Assembly: GCA_021827245.1 (NCBI GenBank)
Contig: JAKAWN010000041.1
Coordinates: 1-24,456 of the forward strand
Source of the DNA: Acidobacteriota bacterium
GTDB taxonomy: Bacteria; Acidobacteriota; Terriglobia; UBA7540
Direction of reading: 5' to 3'
DNA length: 24,456 nt
The notes under the pieces are model-generated. The model ran no database searches and was not told the origin of the DNA. It saw nothing but the letters and a program-made list of their open reading frames with translations. Positions 16,965 to 24,456 of the stretch are shown here, piece by piece. A program made the translations under genes and the position numbers. Numbering within the stretch: position 1 is the first letter of the stretch; every line of letters starts with the position of its first letter.

Positions 16965-16995
16965 CGCATACATCACGTTGTTTGTGATGTGTGCG
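16965..16995. repeat. Hairpin repeat, copy 2 of a direct pair
   Basis: CGCATACATCAC-gttgttt-GTGATGTGTGCG forms a 12-bp stem with a 7-nt loop, ending 24 nt before the next gene's start codon. It matches copy 1 (16854-16884) in length, loop size and most bases, with a compensatory change in the stem. Confidence 0.65.
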
Positions 16996-17019
16996 TACAT
17001 GACGCCCCTCTGAATAGCT

Positions 17020-17904
17020 ATGACTTGCAAACAGACCAACCGAATCCCATCCCGTCCCGAGTCGCCGCGCCGCCGTGCCGCTGCCCTCAAGAATCTTGAA
17101 AAGGCCTGGCAGTCCAGCCGTCGCCACTGGGAATTCACTCCCGCGCGCCGTCGAACCTCCCTCCGAACCATCAAGCTGGCGCAGCGGACCAACCGCCGGC
17201 ATCCCCGGCCTCTTTCGCCCGCCCAGCGTGAAGCCTGCCGCCGCAACGTCGCCAAAGCCCGTGAGGCGATCAAAGCCCGAGGCCGCTCGCCCGAACACCT
17301 GGCCACGCTGCGCGAGACCATCGCGCGAGCCCGCGCCGCCCGCACCCGCAAAGGCATCGAGCGCCAGGCGGCAAAAATCCTCAAGCACGGACTCTTCGCC
17401 CGGCGCCTGTGCGGCCCGCTGGCGCCGCTCGGCGAAAATCCGCGCGATTACAAAGCCCTGCACCGGCTGGTCGCCCGCTATCTCGGCCCGCAGAACGCGG
17501 AAGAAGAAAAGCTCGCGCACCTGATTGCCGACTCGCTCTGGCGCCAGCATCGAGTCTTTTTCGCCCAGGCCGCCCGGCAGCTTGAGCGGCTGAATTTCTT
17601 TCTCAGCAAAGCCCCGCCGATTGAAGAGCCTGACCCCATTGAAACCCGTCTGCGCGCTTACACGCTGCTCGGCGTTCTACTGGACCGCGATGAGTCCCAC
17701 CGCCGCGCCTGGCGGCTGCTCGGCTCAACCGAGCGCCTGCTGCGCCGCTTTCTCCGCCTGCGCTTCGGCCGCGATCCCAATTTCCAGACCGGCCGCCGCC
17801 TCATCGACCCCTTCGCCGGCCAACCCGACGCCGAACGCCTCGAACTCGAATCCCTCACCACCGACCCCGAACTCTTCGACCTCCTCGACGACCCCTACTC
17901 GTAG
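17020..17904 (+). CDS. Arginine-rich protein with four short basic repeats, unknown function
   Basis: This 294-residue, very basic protein starts at ATG 17020 without an evident ribosome site, so the start is uncertain. The first 112 residues hold four helical repeats of about 25 residues (near 13-37, 38-62, 63-88, 89-112), each built as Ser/Thr-Pro-x2-Arg/Gln/His...Leu/Arg-x-x-Ile/Leu/Val-x-Lys/Ala-Ala/Arg. Next come LKHGLFARRL (121-130) and ENPRDYKALHRLVARYLGPQ...EEEKLAHLIADSLWRQHR. I associate the KHGL...P...E..L...A...WR pattern with a common uncharacterised bacterial family, often near mobile or phage-like genes. The C-terminus is acidic (LESLTTDPELFDLLDDPYS). Nucleic-acid binding is plausible from the charge pattern only. 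Its TAG stop (17902-17904) is part of a REP. Confidence 0.75.
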   Translation: MTCKQTNRIPSRPESPRRRAAALKNLEKAWQSSRRHWEFTPARRRTSLRTIKLAQRTNRRHPRPLSPAQREACRRNVAKAREAIKARGRSPEHLATLRETIARARAARTRKGIERQAAKILKHGLFARRLCGPLAPLGENPRDYKALHRLVARYLGPQNAEEEKLAHLIADSLWRQHRVFFAQAARQLERLNFFLSKAPPIEEPDPIETRLRAYTLLGVLLDRDESHRRAWRLLGSTERLLRRFLRLRFGRDPNFQTGRRLIDPFAGQPDAERLELESLTTDPELFDLLDDPYS

Positions 17905-17926
17905 CGCAGGCCTTCACGGCCTGCGG
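17901..17926 (+). repeat. REP family A, copy 1
   Basis: GTAGCGCAGGCC-ttca-CGGCCTGCGG is GTAG followed by a 9-bp hairpin. Bases 17902-17904 (TAG) are the stop codon of the preceding gene. It faces the inverted copy at 18190-18215. The spacer (17927-18189) holds a T/G-rich tract and the nested MITE-like element, and no gene. Confidence 0.85.
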
Positions 17927-17983
17927 CTCTTGTTCTTGTTTTTGGTTCTGCTTTTGGGTTTTCGTCTCTGGGTTCTCGTCTAA

Positions 17984-18103
17984 CAGGTTGCTGAAAAACG
18001 TGTAGCGGCGGCTTTATGCCGCCATACATCGATTGAAAAGGCTGAAGTTATGGCGACCTAAAGTCGCCGCTACGGCTCAGGCTCTGGATTTTTCAGCAAC
18101 CTG
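17984..18103. mobile_element. 120-bp MITE-like element with 15-bp terminal inverted repeats
   Basis: The ends are CAGGTTGCTGAAAAA (17984-17998) and its exact complement TTTTTCAGCAACCTG (18089-18103). CTAA stands on both outer sides (17980-17983 and 18104-18107), compatible with a 4-bp target duplication. Inside lies an inverted pair of family C REPs: GTAGCGGCGGC-ttta-TGCCGCC (18002-18023) and GGCGAC-ctaaa-GTCGCCGCTAC (18052-18073). No coding capacity is present. It interrupts the spacer of a family A REP pair. Confidence 0.7.
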
Positions 18104-18189
18104 CTAACGCTGCGGCCTTTGCTGTTGACGTTTTATCTTCGATGTCCGGCTCTGATTCATCGGCCCTGTCTTGGCAAAAAACCTAAGAA

Positions 18190-18215
18190 CCGCAGGCCGC
18201 AAGGGCCTGCGCTAC
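18190..18215 (-). repeat. REP family A, copy 2 (inverted)
   Basis: On the minus strand this reads GTAGCGCAGGCC-cttg-CGGCCTGCGG. Its TAG (18214-18212) is the stop codon of the RAYT gene. Together with 17901-17926 it closes a REPIN of about 315 bp, about 191 bp if the nested element and one CTAA are removed. Confidence 0.85.
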
Positions 18216-18652
18216 GGTAACCACAAGGACGCGTCCTGGTCCAGAGGAAGGTTCGCGCGGTCAACCGGCAGCGGGCTGATCCCTCCCGGCGAATAATCGT
18301 GCACGCTCGACCATTTCCATTCTTCCGGCCGGCGCACCAGCCCGCGCCTGACCGGGTTCAGGTGAATGTAGGTCACGGCGTCCATGTACTCCCTCACTGT
18401 CCGCAAACCATGGTCGTGGAAACGCGGCTGCCAGAGGCGGCTGGTGCCGCTCCTGGCCGCGCCAATCGCGTGCGTGGAGCGCTGCTTGATCATCTGCATG
18501 GCGTCGGAAATTCGGATTGGCGGACGCCGACAAAGGATGGCATGCCAGTGGTCGGGCAGAAACACCCAGGCCGTCAGCAGAAAGCCAACCTGCTTCTGGC
18601 TGGCCTCGAAGGCGTCAGCCAGCGGCGCAAAATCCTGCTCACCCAGCCGCAT
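18212..18652 (-). CDS. REP-associated tyrosine transposase (RAYT, Y1/HUH family)
   Basis: This 146-residue single-strand DNA transposase would cut and join REP sequences at GTAG and the adjoining hairpin. Family marks are LLTAWVFLPDHWHAIL with the HUH metal site as His35-Trp-His37, MIKQRSTHAIGAA, SRLWQPRFHDHGLRT, and the tyrosine helix REYMDAVTYIHLNPVRRGLV (Tyr89 or Tyr95 as nucleophile candidates), followed by RPEEWKWSSVHDY. The protein lacks the first strand normally present (YFVT). That strand is found upstream in frame beyond two stop codons (see 18653-18763), and ATG 18652 has no ribosome site. So this is a RAYT with an intact catalytic core but a broken 5' end, possibly a pseudogene. 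The stop codon lies inside a REP. Confidence 0.88.
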   Translation of the reverse strand: MRLGEQDFAPLADAFEASQKQVGFLLTAWVFLPDHWHAILCRRPPIRISDAMQMIKQRSTHAIGAARSGTSRLWQPRFHDHGLRTVREYMDAVTYIHLNPVRRGLVRRPEEWKWSSVHDYSPGGISPLPVDRANLPLDQDASLWLP

Positions 18653-18763
18653 TACCGGTTCAGCCTACCGTGAACTTTACCCTTCCCTGGGCAGGAATTT
18701 CCTCCCGTTGCAGGTCACAAAAAAGTAGCAGTCAGATTGAACGATTCGGCCCAGCCGTGACAC
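18653..18763 (-). pseudogene. Decayed 5' end of the RAYT gene
   Basis: Reading in the frame of the RAYT from a GTG at 18763 gives a peptide containing DCYFFVTCNGRKFLPREG, then TAA (18679-18677), SSR, TAG (18667-18665), AEPV and the ATG at 18652. YFFVTCN is the expected first strand of this family. A neighbouring frame gives CPGKGKVHGRLN over the gap, which fits the usual CNLLPG-type continuation better, so a pair of frameshifts is as likely as two point mutations. Confidence 0.6.
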
Positions 18764-18793
18764 GGCCCGCCATTATCCCATATTCTCAGCCCC

Positions 18794-18819
18794 GTAGCGC
18801 AGGCCTTTACGGCCTGCGG
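18794..18819 (+). repeat. REP family A, copy 3
   Basis: GTAGCGCAGGCC-ttta-CGGCCTGCGG. This is the upstream (5') flank of the RAYT and forms an inverted pair with copies 4 and 5. Between the RAYT remnant and 19100 I see only these repeats. Confidence 0.85.
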
Positions 18820-18886
18820 CTCTTTTTGTTGGTGTTTGATGTTCGGTTTATGGTTTTGGGGTCTCCATTTGGCAAAAGCCTAAGAA

Positions 18887-18912
18887 CCGCAGGCCATAAG
18901 GGCCTGCCGTTC
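18887..18912 (-). repeat. REP family A, copy 4 (degenerate)
   Basis: The hairpin CCGCAGGCC-ataag-GGCCTGC is kept, but the CGCTAC end has become CGTTC, so the GTAG recognition tetranucleotide is lost. This copy would not be expected to be recognised. Confidence 0.7.
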
Positions 18913-18974
18913 TCGTCGTTGGTGTTCGGTTTTTGGCTTTAATCCGTGGGTCTCCATTTGCAAAAGCCCAAGGA

Positions 18975-19000
18975 CCGCAGGCCGCAAGGGCCTGCGCTAC
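18975..19000 (-). repeat. REP family A, copy 5
   Basis: On the minus strand it reads GTAGCGCAGGCC-cttg-CGGCCTGCGG, identical to copy 2. It stands 100 bp before the 37-codon ORF that leads the nuclease-helicase gene. Confidence 0.85.
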
Positions 19001-19099
19001 GGGTGCACCGAGCGGATCGATTACCGCCTTACGCCCCGCCCCGCTTCCGGTGTATATTTGTTCCCGCAAAAAACAAGGCAAAGGGAGGATGAAGCCATC

Positions 19100-19213
19100 A
19101 TGACCACCCAGGGCGATGAACTCATCGCACGCTGCAAGGAACACCTCCTTGCCACCCTGCGCACCCTCCCCGAATGGTCCCCCACCGGGGAAGACAAGAG
19201 GGCTGATTCATGA
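19100..19213 (+). CDS. 37-residue ORF overlapping the nuclease-helicase gene
   Basis: It starts at ATG 19100 behind GGGAGGATGAAGCC, a strong Shine-Dalgarno, and ends at TGA 19211-19213. That stop overlaps the next start codon as ATGA (19210-19213), the classic arrangement for translational coupling. The peptide runs [20 protein letters not shown] then [17 protein letters not shown], an amphipathic helix followed by a Pro-rich tail. It may be a leader ORF, a small partner protein, or the N-terminal stump of a longer gene cut when the downstream gene arrived. I do not recognise a function. Confidence 0.5.
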   Translation: MTTQGDELIARCKEHLLATLRTLPEWSPTGEDKRADS

Positions 19214-21186
19214 ACAGGGCGTACTATTCTGACCCAATCGCTGCTTTCCTGAGTACGAGCGTCGAAACGATTCTTGGCCGTTTGGAGATTGGCAATACAT
19301 TCGCCTCGGAACTAACCCAGCGTGATGCCTGGTTGGAAGAAATTCAGATACTCAAATCGGTTCTGGCGCCCTATCAGGGAGCCATCTATTTTGAATATTC
19401 AATCCCCCGGATGGGGCAACGCATTGATGTTGTGCTCCTGATCGGGCCGGCCATTTTTGTTCTCGAGTTCAAAGTGGGCGAAAAAGAATTCCCCGCGCAT
19501 GCCGTTGATCAAGTCTGGGACTATGCCCTGGACCTGAAGAACTTCCATGAGCCAAGTCATGATTGCTTCATAGCCCCAATCCTCATTGCTACCGAAGCCG
19601 ACAGCGCCAGCCCACTTGTTGCTGCAACTCTGCGACACGGCGACGTACTTCTTCCTATCAAGAGCAACGTAACCCTGCTCGGTGATGTGATTGAGCAGGT
19701 TTTGAGATTTTTCGAAGGTGGCATTATCGACCCCGAACAGTGGGAGGCCGGAAGATATTCTCCCACCCCTACCATTATTGAAGCTGCTTTAGCGCTTTAT
19801 AGCGGCCACTCAGTTGCCGAAATCTCTCGCAATGATGCAAGTGCCATCAACCTTAGCAGAACGATCGAGTCCATTTCCTCCGTCATCTCCGCTGCAAAGG
19901 AAAAATCCTACAAGGCAATCTGTTTTGTGACAGGTGTTCCAGGCGCGGGCAAGACATTGGTCGGTCTCAAAATAGCAACCTCGCACATGGACAAAAACAA
20001 AGAGCTTTACAGTGTTTTCCTTTCCGGCAACGGCCCGCTCGTTGCGATCCTGCGTGAAGCGCTGGCGAGGGATAAGATCCGTCGCGAAAAAGAGCGTGCG
20101 CGAAAGATCAAGAAAGGCGAGGCAATGAGTGAGGTTAAGGCATTTGTGCAGAACGTTCATCATTTCCGGGACGAGTGCCTTGTGGACACCAATTCTCCGC
20201 CCATCGAACACGTGGCGCTGTTTGACGAGGCGCAGCGAGCGTGGAATGCGGAACAGACCTCGAACTTCATGCTGCGGAAAAAACACATCCCGGACTTCAA
20301 TCAGTCCGAGCCGGAATTCCTGATTTCCTGCCTCAATCGCCATGCGGATTGGGCCGTCATTGTCTGCCTTGTTGGCGGAGGTCAGGAGATCAACACCGGA
20401 GAGGCCGGGATCACCGAATGGATTGAATCACTCAACCGCTCGTTTCCGGATTGGCATATTTACATTTCTCCCCGACTTACTGACAGCGAGTACGGCGCGG
20501 GAGAAGTCCTGAGGCAGTTGGCCACGCACCCGAATGTCACCCGTATAGAGGAGTTACACCTTGCAGTCTCAATGCGGTCATTTCGCGCCGAGAACGTGTC
20601 CTACTTGGTAAAGCAATTGCTGGACCTTAAAGCCGACGAGGTCCATAAGACATGGAAAAATGTGAAAGCAAAATATCCGATAGCCATCACCCGCGACCTG
20701 AGCAAGGCAAAACTATGGCTGAGGACGCAAGCAAGGGGAACGGAACGTTATGGAATTGTGGTCTCTTCTCAAGCCCAGCGATTGAAGCCACACGCCATCG
20801 ATGTAAAAACGCCCGTTGACCCAATCCACTGGTTTCTCGACGGAAAAGAAGACGTGCGTTCCTCATATTACCTTGAGGATGTTGCCACAGAATTCCATGT
20901 TCAGGGTCTCGAACTTGATTGGGCATGTGTCACGTGGGACGCTGACTTCAGATACACGGCGAACGGTTGGGAACATTGGTCCTTCTGCGGAGATCGCTGG
21001 AATCGTATCAAAAAGCCCGAGCGCCAAAACTATCTCAAGAATGCCTATCGAGTTCTTCTGACGCGTGCCCGGCAGGGGATGGTGATCGTCGTCCCGCCGG
21101 GCGACAAGCAGGACATGACACGAGATCAAACCTTTTACGATCCAACCTTTGAGTATCTAAAAGACATTGGGTTTCCAATCCTATAG
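19210..21186 (+). CDS. DUF2075-type nuclease-helicase (Schlafen-group-like), possible defence gene
   Basis: A 658-residue protein. The N-terminal 200 residues carry a PD-(D/E)XK-like nuclease signature: Glu62, Asp73 in [10 protein letters not shown], and Glu86-x-Lys88 in [10 protein letters not shown] superfamily 1-like helicase domain follows: Walker A GVPGAGKT (242-249), Walker B FDEAQRAW (Asp339-Glu340), a motif-III-like [15 protein letters not shown], motif V in [18 protein letters not shown], and motif VI in [12 protein letters not shown]. This layout matches DUF2075 (PF09848) proteins with a nuclease head. From memory, a nuclease plus helicase in one chain is also the plan of single-gene antiphage proteins such as staphylococcal Nhi, so DNA defence is a reasonable inference but not shown. 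GC is lower than in neighbouring genes and REPs flank it on both sides, which suggests transfer. ATG 19210 overlaps the preceding small ORF. Confidence 0.87.
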   Translation: MNRAYYSDPIAAFLSTSVETILGRLEIGNTFASELTQRDAWLEEIQILKSVLAPYQGAIYFEYSIPRMGQRIDVVLLIGPAIFVLEFKVGEKEFPAHAVDQVWDYALDLKNFHEPSHDCFIAPILIATEADSASPLVAATLRHGDVLLPIKSNVTLLGDVIEQVLRFFEGGIIDPEQWEAGRYSPTPTIIEAALALYSGHSVAEISRNDASAINLSRTIESISSVISAAKEKSYKAICFVTGVPGAGKTLVGLKIATSHMDKNKELYSVFLSGNGPLVAILREALARDKIRREKERARKIKKGEAMSEVKAFVQNVHHFRDECLVDTNSPPIEHVALFDEAQRAWNAEQTSNFMLRKKHIPDFNQSEPEFLISCLNRHADWAVIVCLVGGGQEINTGEAGITEWIESLNRSFPDWHIYISPRLTDSEYGAGEVLRQLATHPNVTRIEELHLAVSMRSFRAENVSYLVKQLLDLKADEVHKTWKNVKAKYPIAITRDLSKAKLWLRTQARGTERYGIVVSSQAQRLKPHAIDVKTPVDPIHWFLDGKEDVRSSYYLEDVATEFHVQGLELDWACVTWDADFRYTANGWEHWSFCGDRWNRIKKPERQNYLKNAYRVLLTRARQGMVIVVPPGDKQDMTRDQTFYDPTFEYLKDIGFPIL

Positions 21187-21251
21187 CCGCTACGCATGCG
21201 AATTGCCCCGCCAATTCCATCTCGTCGCAGCACCCACCCCCTAAGCTAGGA

Positions 21252-21277
21252 GTAGCGCAGGCGTTTACGGCCTGCGG
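21252..21277 (+). repeat. REP family A, copy 6
   Basis: GTAGCGCAGGCG-ttta-CGGCCTGCGG has one stem mismatch (G for C). It begins 66 bp after the nuclease-helicase stop and pairs with the inverted copy at 21447-21472, forming a 221-bp REPIN. Confidence 0.85.
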
Positions 21278-21446
21278 TTTTTGGACTTGGCCCCCCTGTT
21301 TTGGTCTTGCCCGCTTGCCTTGTTTTTGATGCTCACGGTTCATAGGCCCGTCCGCGAGAACCTTCGTGCAACGCTGGTCTTGCTTTTAGATGTCTGCAAC
21401 TCCCTGCCGGCCGGATTCGGTGCAATCCCGGATAAAAAACTAAGAA

Positions 21447-21472
21447 CCGCAGGCCGTAAAGGCCTGCGCTAC
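21447..21472 (-). repeat. REP family A, copy 7 (inverted)
   Basis: On the minus strand it reads GTAGCGCAGGCC-ttta-CGGCCTGCGG, identical to copy 3. It is preceded on the plus strand by AAAAAACTAAGAACCGCAGG; the same lead-in (AA..CTAAGAACC) precedes copies 2 and 4, so the REPIN unit extends beyond the hairpin. Confidence 0.85.
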
Positions 21473-21591
21473 GGGGCCAAGCGACTCGTTGGCCGGGTGA
21501 CGGAGGACCATTTTTCCCCCAAAAACCCTAATCCGACCTGAACGACTGAACAATGAGCCGGAGACAACGAAAATCGCCGTGCAGCGGCGCT

Positions 21592-21641
21592 GTAGGGGCG
21601 CCCTTGTGGGCGCCCTGGGCGGGCACAAGGCCCGCCCCTAC
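21592..21641. repeat. REPIN, family B, second copy
   Basis: GTAG (21592-21595) plus GGGCGCCC-ttgt-GGGCGCC (21596-21614) is joined to GGGCGGGC-acaag-GCCCGCCC ending in CTAC (21638-21641). It is the same composite as 16707-16777 with a shorter spacer between the two arms. Confidence 0.8.
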
Positions 21642-21682
21642 GGTCAGAACGGAATGGATTACCGCAGATGGCGGAACTGCAA

Positions 21683-21706
21683 GGCGGGCACGAGGCCCGC
21701 CCCTAC
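21683..21706 (-). repeat. REP family B, lone arm
   Basis: GGCGGGC-acgag-GCCCGCC followed by CCTAC. It is identical to the right arm of the REPIN at 16707-16777, with no GTAG partner within 40 bp on its left. Confidence 0.75.
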
Positions 21707-21791
21707 AACCCGACGGCCGGCGATGACAGATCACCGCGGCAATTCGGGCGGTGGGGAGACCGCCGCACCAATGAAGACCAATCCAAAATCC

Positions 21792-21813
21792 GGCGATCAT
21801 AGATCGCCGCTAC
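21792..21813 (-). repeat. REP family C, single element
   Basis: GGCGATC-atag-ATCGCCGCTAC. On the minus strand it is GTAGCGGCGAT plus hairpin, related to the two arms inside the MITE-like element at 17984-18103. Confidence 0.7.
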
Positions 21814-21850
21814 AGCAAATGCGGCGGTGACCCCATGACTCCCTCAAGCT

Positions 21851-21880
21851 TTGCCAATCGCGCGGCGGGCAAGGTAGAAT
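21851..21880 (+). promoter_or_regulatory. Candidate sigma-70-type promoter for secA
   Basis: TTGCCA (21851-21856), an 18-bp spacer and TAGAAT (21875-21880) lie about 40 bp upstream of the secA start codon. Each box has one or two consensus mismatches. Confidence 0.45.
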
Positions 21881-21919
21881 AGGTAAGATAAGCGCGGGGC
21901 ATGCGCTCCGCGGAGGATC

Positions 21920-24456
<2,537 letters not shown>

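Larger units (their letters stand above)
18861..19000. repeat. Imperfect tandem duplication of a REPIN half
   Basis: GTCTCCATTTGGCAAAAGCC running into a REP (from 18861) is repeated as GTCTCCATTTGCAAAAGCCC running into a REP (from 18950), an offset of 89 bp. The upstream TTGGTGTT...GGTTT stretch is also repeated, giving one plus-oriented and two minus-oriented REPs in a row. Confidence 0.6.
21187..21850. other. REP-rich intergenic region between the nuclease-helicase gene and secA
   Basis: No gene is supported in this stretch. It contains a family A REP pair (21252-21472), a family B pair (21592-21641), a lone family B half (21683-21706) and a family C element (21792-21813), each listed separately. 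An eroded family C copy, GGCGATGACAGATCACCGC, lies near 21719-21737. Confidence 0.7.

Noticed and set aside
16707..21813. CRISPR array
   Set aside because: The repeats are palindromic, occur in both orientations, and are irregularly spaced with non-unique spacers. No cas gene is present. They fit REP/REPIN elements.

Overview
The window looks like a chromosomal stretch of a GC-rich, diderm, soil-type bacterium, most probably an Acidobacteriota member. This is inferred from the feel of the SecA sequence, the lipoprotein adaptor/RND/TolC efflux set, TatA, abundant GTAG-type REP repeats and high GC. No rRNA or marker tree is available here, so the phylum is a moderate-confidence guess.

Layout. 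1-93: C-terminal scrap of a transposase, followed by degenerate hairpin repeats. 548-1687 (-): NagA-type deacetylase. 1950-2159 (+): small membrane protein. 2500-2685 (-): TatA. 2858-3520 (+): secreted protein of unknown function. 9924-3574 (-): three-gene efflux locus read TolC -> membrane-fusion lipoprotein -> RND pump; the first two genes are 3 nt apart and the third follows after 267 nt. 10764-13112 (-): secreted (alpha/alpha)6-type glycosidase-like protein. 13260-14405 (-): two-TM ion-channel-like protein with an odd selectivity filter. 14513-14908 (-): AhpD-like/carboxymuconolactone decarboxylase-family protein. 15108-16703 (+): exported M48 metalloprotease. 17020-17904 (+): arginine-rich protein with four short basic repeats. 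18212-18652 (-): REP-associated tyrosine (Y1) transposase, RAYT. 19100-21186 (+): 37-codon ORF overlapping a DUF2075-type nuclease-helicase. 21920 to the window end (+): secA, incomplete at its 3' end.

Two things stand out. First, from about 16.7 to 21.9 kb every gene boundary carries REP-like elements that start with GTAG and fold into a hairpin. They occur as inverted pairs (REPINs) in three hairpin families, with a RAYT in the middle whose 5' end appears decayed. One pair contains a nested 120-bp MITE-like element flanked by CTAA on both sides. Two genes take their stop codon from the GTAG of a REP. A solitary putative nuclease-helicase, possibly a defence gene, sits between REP pairs.

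Second, the SecA reading frame carries an in-frame extra segment of about 137 residues (nt 23294-23704) inside the second nucleotide-binding domain. It lies between the [10 protein letters not shown] segment and the [11 protein letters not shown] segment, which are adjacent in ordinary SecA. The insert has no intein blocks, looks helical, and leaves all flanking ATPase motifs intact. This is the most unusual protein-level feature in the window.
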